DNA from: Bacteroidales bacterium UBA1205
GTDB lineage: Bacteria > Bacteroidota > Bacteroidia > Bacteroidales > WCHB1-69
Reading direction: 5' to 3'
DNA length: 64,000 nt
Assembly (NCBI GenBank): GCA_002309615.1
Contig: DBXT01000056.1
Location: 20,840-84,839, forward strand
The notes under the pieces: generated by a model
What the model saw: the letters and a program-made list of their open reading frames with translations, nothing else
The model's database searches: none
Told to the model about the DNA's origin: nothing
Shown here: positions 47,499-56,361 of the stretch, piece by piece
How positions within the stretch are numbered: the stretch's first letter is position 1
Layout of the letters: each line of letters opens with the position of its first letter
Program-made: the position numbers and the translations under genes

Positions 47499-49559
47499 CT
47501 ACCATTTAAATTGCAACTGCAATTTTATATCTGTTTTGTGCTGACCCTTAATCTCTGAAAGTCCGCTGCTTATATTCTGCATATTGCGATAATATGTTTG
47601 TGCTATCTTGCACCATATATGCATCACCTTACATGGCTGATAATGTAACATCAAATACATTCTACATCCTTTGTTGTATAAAGTAGGTACTGAAAACGCA
47701 TATAATATATCATCTTCATATACACTAATGCGTTCATTATAAGAATAAGTGTCAAACAAAGCAAATCTTGCTGATAAGGCTAAATTCCAACGTTGTATAT
47801 GCCACTTTACATCTTCACTTATCCAATAGCCTTGATGATATTTTTCTTGCGGACGCAATTGGTAATTAACCACTTCTATTTTTGTTTTCAATTGCAGAAA
47901 AGCTGAAGGCTGCCATAAGCATTGGAATTGATAATGTTGTTTGTTATAATGATATATTTCATTATATCCGTTGGTATCATAATTAAGTGCTTTGGTTTTA
48001 TACTTCACCTTTAAATACATAGAGCAATTTCTATTCACTTCATAATCGAATTGCAGTTTGGCACTCCAGCCGTCAGAAGGAGCATCTACTCTGTAGGTAA
48101 GCCATGGAAAGATAAAATAATCCACAAACGCATTGCAGGTAACACGTTTGCTCAATATAGCATTTATTCCTATGTATATTCCCTGCTCATTGGCATTATT
48201 ACTTCTTTCCCCAAAAGCTCCTGCGTGCAAACTTTGATAATGAGGAGAATAATAACGATACAACACCGCAAAGGATAATTTGGGATGCAGATTGAAACAC
48301 AACCCGTGTAATGTAGCCATACCTTTATTTGCACTCATGGCTACTTCTCCGTACCAAGAAGTTCGTCGCCATAATATTTTATAATCTATAGATGCATTCA
48401 CATTCCACTTTCCGCTGAAATTATATGTATTATATAAAGCCGTTCCGCCTTGCAGCGGAAGTGAATAACGGGAATAATAACACCCTGCCCCTATGTGTAC
48501 TACATTTTTATTAATATTAATGTACATACCGGCCATTTGTTCCTGAACACTATTTTTTCCTGCTATTTCGCTTGAAGTGCGATGATATCCTGTTTGTTGC
48601 AACGAAGTGATGTAAGCACCCGAAACACTATCCTCTTTTATAGCAGCATCCCTATAACAAAAAGAATAAAACAACAACAAATCCATCACCTTGCAATCAA
48701 TCACCGTCGCTACGCCATGCAGATAATTACATTCATTGGAAGAAGAATGTGGTTTTAGCAAACGATTTTGACGATATAAATTGACAGAATTTTGGGGTTT
48801 ACCATACATCAAGTCTTTGTTCATAGACAGTCCTTGACCAAACGAAAGCCGGTAACTTCCCAAAGCCACACTTTTAAAGCACTTGATATTCCTTACGAAA
48901 AAATGCATGGAATAATAATCAAAACCGGCTTTGTTTTTACCCTTAAAAAAAGGCTCCCCAGCATCCTTCTCGGCTGTTAATCCCAATTGTAGTTTATCTT
49001 TTGATTTAAATATGTATTTGAACATATAATTAGGGACTTTTCCCTCATAAGTCTGCCTTTGTCCGTTAGACATATATCCTGCCTGCGGTTCCAACACCTG
49101 TCCGTACCGCAATAACAGATTATGTTTGCCCTGTTTCCACACCGGTTTCCAACTTTGTTTATCTTCTTCAAGAACAGGTGCCAATTCCATAAAAGGCATA
49201 TATTTTCTGACTACCGCCTCGCTCCACCCCGGAATCAATGCCAACTCTCCCCATGAATATATGGTGCCGTATAGGGATAAATATTTTTGTAAATTATATA
49301 ATTGCCAATCCGATACGCCTATTTCTGCCAAAGCCTCGTAATCAGGATGGTTAATATTAATACGATGAGTGGCATAATCTATCATTTTTTCCATCAAATC
49401 GGAGCAGTCTGTTTCTTCATTCCCTTCAGATATAAAGTCCTCTATGGTATATTCTATATCGTTATACCCTGCAGAAAAATAGTTATTCATCACACTGTCA
49501 ACTTGTCCGAATAAAGTTTGGACAAGGCACAAACACAATAACAAGCCTTTATTTTTCAT
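47499..49559 (-). CDS. Helix-hairpin-helix outer-membrane protein
   Basis: A 686-aa exported protein. Signal peptide MKNKGLLLCLCLVQTLFG; then a ComEA-like helix-hairpin-helix region (about residues 60-130: ININHPDYEALAEIGVSDWQ, LYNLQKYLSLYGTIYSWGEL, LIPGW); the remaining 500 residues are aromatic-rich alternating strands typical of an outer-membrane barrel (YRLSFGQGLSMN, VVHIGAGCYYSRYSL, WNVNASIDYKILWRR, FAVLYRYYSPHYQ), ending with a final strand KLQLQFKW. The combination is common in Bacteroidota; function unknown, possibly DNA- or protein-binding at the surface. Its start overlaps the end of the PorV-like gene by 11 bases, so the two are coupled. It converges on sprA with a 32-base gap containing only a 5-bp hairpin. 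Confidence 0.82.
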   Translation of the reverse strand: MKNKGLLLCLCLVQTLFGQVDSVMNNYFSAGYNDIEYTIEDFISEGNEETDCSDLMEKMIDYATHRININHPDYEALAEIGVSDWQLYNLQKYLSLYGTIYSWGELALIPGWSEAVVRKYMPFMELAPVLEEDKQSWKPVWKQGKHNLLLRYGQVLEPQAGYMSNGQRQTYEGKVPNYMFKYIFKSKDKLQLGLTAEKDAGEPFFKGKNKAGFDYYSMHFFVRNIKCFKSVALGSYRLSFGQGLSMNKDLMYGKPQNSVNLYRQNRLLKPHSSSNECNYLHGVATVIDCKVMDLLLFYSFCYRDAAIKEDSVSGAYITSLQQTGYHRTSSEIAGKNSVQEQMAGMYININKNVVHIGAGCYYSRYSLPLQGGTALYNTYNFSGKWNVNASIDYKILWRRTSWYGEVAMSANKGMATLHGLCFNLHPKLSFAVLYRYYSPHYQSLHAGAFGERSNNANEQGIYIGINAILSKRVTCNAFVDYFIFPWLTYRVDAPSDGWSAKLQFDYEVNRNCSMYLKVKYKTKALNYDTNGYNEIYHYNKQHYQFQCLWQPSAFLQLKTKIEVVNYQLRPQEKYHQGYWISEDVKWHIQRWNLALSARFALFDTYSYNERISVYEDDILYAFSVPTLYNKGCRMYLMLHYQPCKVMHIWCKIAQTYYRNMQNISSGLSEIKGQHKTDIKLQLQFKW

Positions 49560-50397
49560 GTTTACGCTGTTTAAAATGGTACACGAGCGATATTTGAGGG
49601 CTATAACCTAAAACAGTGTGATAAGAGGAAGAAACATCTATGGTTAAATCTTTTATTGTAGCACCTAAACCTATGCTAAAAACAAAATCGGGCAAACGCA
49701 TTCCTGCTCGCAACGACAAATGAGGGGAAAAAATATATTCTACAGACACGGCACCATTGAGCCGGGTGTCCAAACTTTTTGACATTTCCACACTCAATTC
49801 ACAATTTTTACCTGCATGCCACTCCATTCCCAAACGAAACAGAGTGGGTATATACTCTTTAATATCACCCGAGCACAGCATACGCAACCGTGCGGGGTTA
49901 TAAACATGAAAAGCCAAAGACAAATTAGGTGTAACTCTTCCGTATATACCTACTTCAAAGGTAAAACCATGCGAACGTCCGTAATAAGATTCTCCGAAAT
50001 AGTTCAATAAATAATCAAATTGCAAACCCACTCCGACATATTGACCGAACGCCCTGCTATAGGCCACCCCCGCCTGCAACTGATTAAAACCGCCCATTCC
50101 GCTCATACGCACACAGGTACTCAACACACCCGCTTTCTTAATAGGGCATACCACCCCTATCGCCCCCATGGAAGTAAACCGCGTAAGAAACCGATTTTCA
50201 TAATATACACCTATGGCATAAGAAGTATAAAAACCCAATGCCGCCTGATTGTTATTGCAAGCCCAAAAATCACTCGCCGCTACTGACACATCCGCCTTGC
50301 CTTTAGCTTTTGCCCCCAAAACACTCATTTGATTATCTGCATAGGATATCATCACGGGCAATGACACCAATACAACTAATATTATATTGTTTTTCAT
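49549..50397 (-). CDS. PorV/FadL-like outer-membrane barrel protein
   Basis: A 282-aa barrel protein. Signal peptide MKNNIILVVLVSLPVMISYA; then GKADVSVAASDFWACNNNQA and ALGFYTSYAIGVYYENRF, a start pattern shared by FadL/PorV-type proteins, followed by amphipathic strands (VAYSRAFGQYVGVGLQFDYL, GFTFEVGIYGRVTPNLSLAF, LSLRAGMRLPDFVFSIGLGA) and a terminal strand ISLVYHF. PorV is the T9SS shuttle protein; the link here is only by fold and by closeness to sprA, so it may be another family member. ATG 50427 is excluded because the -7 box lies 2 bases upstream of it; ATG 50397 is used. Confidence 0.65.
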   Translation of the reverse strand: MKNNIILVVLVSLPVMISYADNQMSVLGAKAKGKADVSVAASDFWACNNNQAALGFYTSYAIGVYYENRFLTRFTSMGAIGVVCPIKKAGVLSTCVRMSGMGGFNQLQAGVAYSRAFGQYVGVGLQFDYLLNYFGESYYGRSHGFTFEVGIYGRVTPNLSLAFHVYNPARLRMLCSGDIKEYIPTLFRLGMEWHAGKNCELSVEMSKSLDTRLNGAVSVEYIFSPHLSLRAGMRLPDFVFSIGLGATIKDLTIDVSSSYHTVLGYSPQISLVYHFKQRKHEK

Positions 50398-50428
50398 ATG
50401 TTTGATAGTTATAGTCGTTTTAATCATG

Positions 50429-50436
50429 CAAAGATA
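50429..50436 (-). promoter_or_regulatory. -7 box for the PorV-like/HHH unit
   Basis: The minus strand reads TATCTTTG, 32 bases before ATG 50397. It shows that the longer frame from 50427 is not the start. Confidence 0.7.
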
Positions 50437-50567
50437 CTATTTCTTTTCGTATTCATTTGTATTAAATAACTTTTTTTTACTCACCTTTTTTACATTTTTT
50501 TCATTCTGATAATTAATAATTTACATTAAATAAAGATAAACACATAAAAAGATATTGTTTTTTTTTG

Positions 50568-50575
50568 TACCTTTG
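50568..50575 (+). promoter_or_regulatory. -7 box for the dksA-like/lspA/Omp85 unit
   Basis: TACCTTTG after a T run, 62 bases before the ATG at 50637. The leader contains a strong Shine-Dalgarno site. Confidence 0.75.
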
Positions 50576-50622
50576 GAGTTTAGAATAACATATAGGTTAC
50601 CACATATAAGATACTGAAAAAT

Positions 50623-50630
50623 AGGAGGAA
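50623..50630 (+). promoter_or_regulatory. Strong Shine-Dalgarno site before the dksA-like gene
   Basis: AGGAGGAA lies 6 bases before ATG 50637, a near-perfect anti-16S match with good spacing. It stands out because almost no other gene in this window has such a site, as expected for Bacteroidota. It fixes the start at 50637 rather than the second ATG at 50649. Confidence 0.75.
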
Positions 50631-50636
50631 TTATTA

Positions 50637-51029
50637 ATGGAAAAGAATATGGAAATAAAAAGATATTCTGATGAAGAATTGCAAGAATTCAAGCAACTTA
50701 TTTTAAGTAAGTTGGAAAAAGCAAGAGAAGATATGAAAGTCTATACCGACGCAGTAAGCGGAGAAGACGGTAACGATGTATCCGACACATCCCCTTCGTT
50801 CAAAGTGATGGAAGAAGGTCAGGCGGCAGCAAGTAAAGAAGAAAATAGCCGATTGGCAGGTAGATTGGAAAAATACATAGAAAATTTAGAGGCGGCCTTA
50901 GTACGTATAGAGAACAAAACATACGGAGTATGCCGCGAAACAGGAGAACTCATAGACAAAGAACGCTTAAAGAGTGTTCCCCATGCAACATTATCCTACG
51001 AAGCCAAAATAGGAAGAAAAAATAAGTGA
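50637..51029 (+). CDS. DksA/TraR-family protein without the full zinc site
   Basis: A 130-aa protein: an N-terminal helical hairpin (EELQEFKQLILSKLEKARED, GEDGNDVSDTSPSFK at the tip, ENSRLAGRLEKYIENLEAAL) and a C-terminal zinc-finger-like segment (YGVCRETGELIDKERLKSVP, HATLSYEAK). DksA binds RNA polymerase in the stringent response. Here only one of the four zinc cysteines remains (Cys99), as in the shortened TraR/DksA-type proteins of Bacteroidota, so the finger is probably held together without metal. The acidic tip residues are kept. Its last codons overlap the GTG start of lspA by 4 bases. Confidence 0.88.
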   Translation: MEKNMEIKRYSDEELQEFKQLILSKLEKAREDMKVYTDAVSGEDGNDVSDTSPSFKVMEEGQAAASKEENSRLAGRLEKYIENLEAALVRIENKTYGVCRETGELIDKERLKSVPHATLSYEAKIGRKNK

Positions 51030-51667
51030 AAAAAAGAGCTTTAATCATCATTCTTTTAGCCATACTTCTTATTGTGGCAGACCAATTGCTTAAATTTTGG
51101 GTGAAAACCCACATGTATTTAGGCGAAGAACTACCTTTATGCGGGCAATGGTTTAAACTACATTTTATAGAAAACGAAGGAATGGCATTCGGAATGGCGT
51201 TCGGAGGTATGTGGGGCAAATTCCTACTCACTTCATTTAGAATATTAGCGGCTGTCATCATTGCTTACTTATGCATTTTGATGGTAAAACAAAAAGTATC
51301 TTGGGGGCTTTTGATATGTAGTACTTTAATTTTTTCCGGTGCCGTCGGTAATATTATTGATTGTATTTTTTACGGCAAAATATTCTCCGAAAGCATTTAT
51401 TACGGAGCTCTTTCCACCATTTTTCCTCCCGAAGGCGGTTATGCTCCATGGCTTCAAGGACGGGTGGTGGATATGATACAATTTGATTTGTTCACTATCC
51501 ATTTCCCTGAATCATTTCCAGTTTGGAGCGGACAATATTTCAATTTCTTTCCGGCTGTTTTCAATTTAGCGGATTCATGGATTACCATAGGCTTGTTTGC
51601 CATGATAATATTCTTTTACAAGCCATTATCTCTATTTGTAAACTCCATGAACAAGAAAAAACAATAA
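51026..51667 (+). CDS. lspA: Lipoprotein signal peptidase (signal peptidase II)
   Basis: Cuts the signal peptide from diacylglyceryl-prolipoproteins in the inner membrane, the step after Lgt. The 213-aa protein has four membrane helices, conserved Asp20 (LIVADQLLKFWV), FIENEGMAFGMAFGG, GAVGNIIDCIFYG with catalytic Asp112, and FNLADSWITIG with catalytic Asp183. An insertion of about 50 residues between the two catalytic motifs (ESIYYGALSTIFPPEGGY, then PWLQGRVVDMIQFDLF) makes it longer than E. coli LspA, as usual in Bacteroidota. The GTG start overlaps the dksA-like stop (GTGA), indicating coupling. Confidence 0.95.
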   Translation: MKKRALIIILLAILLIVADQLLKFWVKTHMYLGEELPLCGQWFKLHFIENEGMAFGMAFGGMWGKFLLTSFRILAAVIIAYLCILMVKQKVSWGLLICSTLIFSGAVGNIIDCIFYGKIFSESIYYGALSTIFPPEGGYAPWLQGRVVDMIQFDLFTIHFPESFPVWSGQYFNFFPAVFNLADSWITIGLFAMIIFFYKPLSLFVNSMNKKKQ

Positions 51668-51673
51668 CTCTTC

Positions 51674-53071
51674 ATGCTACGCTCCCGTTTACCGGTAATA
51701 CTTGCATGTTCGTTTTTGTTTACCTGCTTTCATTGGGGATACGGACAAAATTATATCGTTCAAGATATCACTCTCAATGGCAATCACCGCACTAAAGAAC
51801 AGGTGATACTACGTGAACTCACCTTTCAAAAAGGGGATACTTTGAACATAGAAGATATTGACAAATTGATTACCCAAAGCAAACAAAATCTGCTTAATGC
51901 ATCACTGTTCAATTGGGTAGAAATTCTCCACACCACCGACCAACAAAATATCTATATATATATTAATGTAGAAGAGCAATGGTACTGGATTCCTATACTG
52001 CACATCCGCACCGCTGAAGGGAATTTTAATACCTGGTGGCAATCCAAACCGCGTAATTGGCACACCTTAACTTTTGGCATAGAACTTACCGACTATAACT
52101 TTTTGGGACGCAAACACCAATTATCAGGCACCGTGCACGCAGGCTACGATAATTTATTAGATATCAAATACACCATACCTTATATCAACAAAAAACAAAC
52201 TATAGGTCTCCAAATGGGTGCAGGATTTAATATCAGTAGAAAAATCATCACCTCCATTCACGATTATCAACTACATTCATTCAGGAGTAATAAAGCCATA
52301 CGGCGTGGCGGATACGCTATGATAGGTATTATTTGGCGTCCTAAACATCATTTCTCATGGGAAAACAATATTTCCTACTATATTGATACTTATAATGATA
52401 CTATATTTCAAGAGCAAAATGATTTTTGGCATTCCCGTTGCATAAATTATTTCCGACTTTATACTAAAGCCAAATGGGATTTCCGAGATTACGCATCATA
52501 TCCGCTCAAAGGCTATTATGCGGATATTATATTGGAAAAAAACGGATTGTTTCTCCCGTTTGAAAGTGTTAACACTTTCTATGCACAAATAAACGGAAGA
52601 TACTACACTCCTATAGTGCCTCGCTTTTACTTTGGAGCAGGAATCAGTATGTTTTCCACTTTCAATACCAAATTTCCTATCACCATAGGAAAATTCATTA
52701 ATAGCGACAATATAGAAATTAGAGGGCTCTACTCCTATCTCATTCCGGCTAATCACATGGTATTGTTTAAAACCAATTTCAAAATCGCCTTGCTTGAACC
52801 TACGTTCATTCGCATTCGCAATTGGGATCCTCGTATCGGACATTTAAGTTTTGCCTGCTATTGGAATATATTTTTCGATGTGATGTACCATGCTTCCAAC
52901 AACGATTATCTAATATTGAACCGACACGAAAAGCTGACTCCTTGGCAACAAGTTTTGGGCATGGGAATAGATTTAGTAACTTCTTACGACAAAGTGTTTC
53001 GTTTTGAAACATCCTATAGTTTTCAAATAGGAAAATTGTTTTACGGCATCAGTTTCAAAACCGCTATTTAA
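51674..53071 (+). CDS. Omp85-family outer-membrane protein with one POTRA domain
   Basis: A 465-aa protein. Signal peptide ending WGYG-QN; one POTRA domain at about residues 26-98 (YIVQDITLNGNHRTKEQVIL, FQKGDTLNIEDIDKLITQSK, ASLFNWVEI, IYIYINVEEQWYW), then a 16-strand-type barrel (LTFGIELTDYNFLGRKHQLS, KWDFRDYASYPLKGYYADII, FYFGAGISMFSTF, FETSYSFQIGKLFYGISFKT). It is shorter than BamA and TamA and resembles the small Omp85 proteins of Bacteroidota; transport or insertion substrate unknown. Third gene of the unit, 6 bases after lspA. Confidence 0.88.
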   Translation: MLRSRLPVILACSFLFTCFHWGYGQNYIVQDITLNGNHRTKEQVILRELTFQKGDTLNIEDIDKLITQSKQNLLNASLFNWVEILHTTDQQNIYIYINVEEQWYWIPILHIRTAEGNFNTWWQSKPRNWHTLTFGIELTDYNFLGRKHQLSGTVHAGYDNLLDIKYTIPYINKKQTIGLQMGAGFNISRKIITSIHDYQLHSFRSNKAIRRGGYAMIGIIWRPKHHFSWENNISYYIDTYNDTIFQEQNDFWHSRCINYFRLYTKAKWDFRDYASYPLKGYYADIILEKNGLFLPFESVNTFYAQINGRYYTPIVPRFYFGAGISMFSTFNTKFPITIGKFINSDNIEIRGLYSYLIPANHMVLFKTNFKIALLEPTFIRIRNWDPRIGHLSFACYWNIFFDVMYHASNNDYLILNRHEKLTPWQQVLGMGIDLVTSYDKVFRFETSYSFQIGKLFYGISFKTAI

Positions 53072-53112
53072 AAAAAATGTTCTCATCCGCTCAATTTGTC
53101 CCAAAAAATTAG

Positions 53113-53120
53113 TATCTTCG
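53113..53120 (+). promoter_or_regulatory. -7 box for the AddA-like gene
   Basis: TATCTTCG, one mismatch to TAnnTTTG, preceded by AAAAAATTAG; 36 bases before ATG 53157. Confidence 0.6.
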
Positions 53121-53156
53121 CAATTATGAAATTAGATTACTTTAAATAATATTTTT

Positions 53157-56100
53157 ATGGATTCAGTACAATACAATAAAAACTATATAGTATATAGAGC
53201 TTCTGCGGGCTCGGGTAAAACTTACAATCTGGCATTAGAATACGTATATCTATGTCTTAAAAGCAAAGACAAGTTATTATATACGCATATTATGGCTATC
53301 ACATTCACTAATAAAGCAGTAGGTGAAATGAAACGCCGGATATTGGATTTCTTTTCCGCACTATCTTCCCTATCGGATGAAGAACTTTTGAATAATCTAC
53401 TGGAGAAATTTCAAAAAGATAATATTACTATCAGCACCCAAGAAATACAAAACCGCAGCAAACAAATATTACAAAACATCTATCACGACTACAACAATTT
53501 TTGTGTTTGCACCATAGACAGTTTGTTCCAAAGAATAGCCCGCTCCTTTTCCCTTGAAATGCAATTGCCTGCCAATGCAAGCATAGAACTCAACAGCAAA
53601 ACCATCATCAACAATATTGTGGATATACTATTGCAACGTATAGGGAAAGATAAAGATGTTACTGCCATTTTATCGGATTTTATACAAAAAAGGCTGGAAG
53701 AAAACGCCACATGGAATATTGAATCCAATTTAAAAAATATAGCAGTAAACATTTTTTCCGAACAAGCAATAGGCCCTTTGAATATGCTTAAACAGTTTAA
53801 TTCTGATGATTTTCAAGCTATAAGCCATAAAATTCGTCAACAATTGAAGGCATATAAAAAACAGATAAAAGAAATAGGTACCCGATTGCTCGCATTAATA
53901 TCCGACAATAAAATAGAATGTAAAGATTTTAAGGGTGGTACTAAAAGTGGCATAGGCAAATTGATTGTGGAATTAAATAACGCTGAAGACATACAAGAAG
54001 ACTATGTTACAAAACTTACCATTCCCATAAAACACGCACAGGAAAACACGCTGTATGCTAAAAGTTTGACACCGGACAAACAAAACTTGATTAACAACAT
54101 AGCTCCTGATATAATCATCCTTGTACAAGAAGTTTATAATATTGCTCAACTGACATATACCCTTTCTTTGATATACAAAAATTTTCATTCCGTAGCCCTA
54201 TTGCATCAATTTAACGCTATAAAAGAAGAAATATATAATAGCCGACAATTGGTTCATATAAGCGAAGCCGCAAAACGTATCGGCGAATTGTTGAATCAAA
54301 GTGAAGAATATTTATTTGAACATCTGGGCAACAAATATTATTACTTTTTTATAGATGAATTTCAAGATACATCAAAACTACAATACCAAAATTTATCTCC
54401 CTTGCTGAAAAATGCCGTATCAGGAAGCATAGGTTTAAACACCGACAAAACAGGAAAAGTATATTTTTTTGGTGACGAAAAACAATCCATCTATCGTTTT
54501 CGCAACGGTGATATTTCCAATATGATAACTCTCACAAATGAAAATTCCGGAGCCGAAATACGACCATTGAATACCAACTATCGTTCCATGGGCAGAATAA
54601 TAGAATTCAACAATAAGTATTTTACCCGATTTGCTCATGACAATAACGAGTTAATTCAATATATTTACCAAAATGTAGAACAACAAGTCAAACCAGCAAA
54701 CAAAGACAAAGGGTGCGTAAGTATTTCCGCTATTAAAGATTTAAAAAAAGACCCTTCCATGACCATTGCTGATGCAAATAAATTGGTTGCAGAATTGTTT
54801 TGTAATGAATGTCAACATAAGATAGAACAAGCCGTTAACGACGGATTCGCTTATAATGATATTGCCATATTGGTACGCACAGCAAAACACGGGATGATGA
54901 TAGCCAAACATTTGCTCAAAAACGGCATTCATGTTATGTCTTCCGACATGCTCTATCTGAAAAACAATGCCGACATACAATTTTTGCTCAACCTTATTCA
55001 ATATGTTGACCAGCCTCAAAACGAACTCAACAAATTGGTTATTCTATATTATATTGCACAAAAACAAGGATTATCGCCTAACGAAATACTATTTTTAGCA
55101 AAAAAAGATATCACTCCTTTTTTAACGCAATATTACCCGCAATGGGATATCAATCATATTGTATCGCTGAATTTATACCAAAAAACCGAATATTTCATAC
55201 ACTTGTTTAATATGGACAGCAACAGCCCGCACATATTGACATTTTTGAATTTTGTAAGTCAGTTTTACTATCAACGACGCTACGGAAGACACCAATTTAT
55301 GGAATATTGGCAAGATGCAGACCTCAAACTTGCCAGTCCGAACAGCAAAGACGCTGTGCGCATTATCACAGCCCATTCCTCTAAAGGATTGGAATTTCCG
55401 GTGGTAATATATCCTAAAATGGATAGCAATAAGCATAACAAACAAAACAGCATGTGGGTTGATATACCTTCTCAACTCAATCTCGAACTGCCTGTAACAT
55501 ATATACAAAATTCAAAAAACTTAGTTAACAGTCTTTTTACCGCGGAAAAAGAAAAAGAAGACACGCTGTCGGATATGGACATTTTGAATTTGGAATATGT
55601 GGTTTTCACCCGTGCCATTCATCGCTTGCACATCATATGCAGAAAAGACAACGAGGAAGCCATTGACAATATTTCCAAATATTTGGATACTGACTCTAAA
55701 GATATGCAATGCAACGATGAAGATATGTATTTCACCCGTTACCAATACGGAGAATTAGAAAAATATACCGATAACAAAAAAGAAGAAGATAAAGATAAGC
55801 CTGTGTTGTTGAAAGTTCCCGACATAAACAGCTCCTATAAATTACACATCCCCTATTCGGATATTCATGAAAACACACCCGAAGAACAATGGGGCACCAC
55901 CGTTCATGCTTATTTGGCCCAACTTCAATATCCGCAAGATAAGGAAACGGTGCTCCGACAAATTGCCGACTCCTCGCTTTCGGCTGCGGAAAAAGAAAAA
56001 CTTACCGCTATCATATTGTCGGTATGTCATCCTGATTACCACCATATAATATTCGGGGACGACCGCTCAGTGATTAAAACGGAAGTTGAAATTTGGCAAA

Positions 56101-56309
56101 ACGAAAACCAATCATTACGCTTGGACAGGCTGATATTAAATGGCAAGTCGGCATGTATTATAGATTATAAAACCGGTTTGCCCAATCATGAATACGAAAA
56201 TCAAATTAATGAATACGCTGAAAAAATAGCACAAATAGGCTACACCGTTACCGGCAAAACCCTGCTGTATATACACAAAGACGGCTCGATAGTATTAAAG
56301 TCCTATTAA
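53157..56309 (+). CDS. UvrD/RecB-type helicase-nuclease (AddA-like)
   Basis: A 1050-aa superfamily 1 helicase with a C-terminal nuclease, of the AddA/RecB kind that resects double-strand breaks. Visible: Walker A ASAGSGKT (residues 15-22), motif Ia MAITFTNKAVGEMKRRI, Walker B FFIDEFQDTSKLQYQNLSPL (near residue 400), GDEKQSIYRFRNGD, RPLNTNYRSM, ITAHSSKGLEFPVVIYPK, DILNLEYVVFTRAIHRL, and a PD-(D/E)XK domain with LRLDRLILNG and ACIIDYKTG (about residue 1000). The usual nuclease partner AddB is not adjacent: a type I restriction system starts 52 bases downstream. Confidence 0.92.
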   Translation: MDSVQYNKNYIVYRASAGSGKTYNLALEYVYLCLKSKDKLLYTHIMAITFTNKAVGEMKRRILDFFSALSSLSDEELLNNLLEKFQKDNITISTQEIQNRSKQILQNIYHDYNNFCVCTIDSLFQRIARSFSLEMQLPANASIELNSKTIINNIVDILLQRIGKDKDVTAILSDFIQKRLEENATWNIESNLKNIAVNIFSEQAIGPLNMLKQFNSDDFQAISHKIRQQLKAYKKQIKEIGTRLLALISDNKIECKDFKGGTKSGIGKLIVELNNAEDIQEDYVTKLTIPIKHAQENTLYAKSLTPDKQNLINNIAPDIIILVQEVYNIAQLTYTLSLIYKNFHSVALLHQFNAIKEEIYNSRQLVHISEAAKRIGELLNQSEEYLFEHLGNKYYYFFIDEFQDTSKLQYQNLSPLLKNAVSGSIGLNTDKTGKVYFFGDEKQSIYRFRNGDISNMITLTNENSGAEIRPLNTNYRSMGRIIEFNNKYFTRFAHDNNELIQYIYQNVEQQVKPANKDKGCVSISAIKDLKKDPSMTIADANKLVAELFCNECQHKIEQAVNDGFAYNDIAILVRTAKHGMMIAKHLLKNGIHVMSSDMLYLKNNADIQFLLNLIQYVDQPQNELNKLVILYYIAQKQGLSPNEILFLAKKDITPFLTQYYPQWDINHIVSLNLYQKTEYFIHLFNMDSNSPHILTFLNFVSQFYYQRRYGRHQFMEYWQDADLKLASPNSKDAVRIITAHSSKGLEFPVVIYPKMDSNKHNKQNSMWVDIPSQLNLELPVTYIQNSKNLVNSLFTAEKEKEDTLSDMDILNLEYVVFTRAIHRLHIICRKDNEEAIDNISKYLDTDSKDMQCNDEDMYFTRYQYGELEKYTDNKKEEDKDKPVLLKVPDINSSYKLHIPYSDIHENTPEEQWGTTVHAYLAQLQYPQDKETVLRQIADSSLSAAEKEKLTAIILSVCHPDYHHIIFGDDRSVIKTEVEIWQNENQSLRLDRLILNGKSACIIDYKTGLPNHEYENQINEYAEKIAQIGYTVTGKTLLYIHKDGSIVLKSY

Positions 56310-56361
56310 AACAATAAAAATAAACAATTCTCCGTTTGAGAAAAATAATTAAATACAACTT

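Noticed and set aside
56310..56361. A possible attachment-site repeat of the tRNA 3' end at the left edge of the restriction island
   Set aside because: The 52 bases before hsdM share no stretch with the tRNA 3' end (63492-63515), and no integrase is present.
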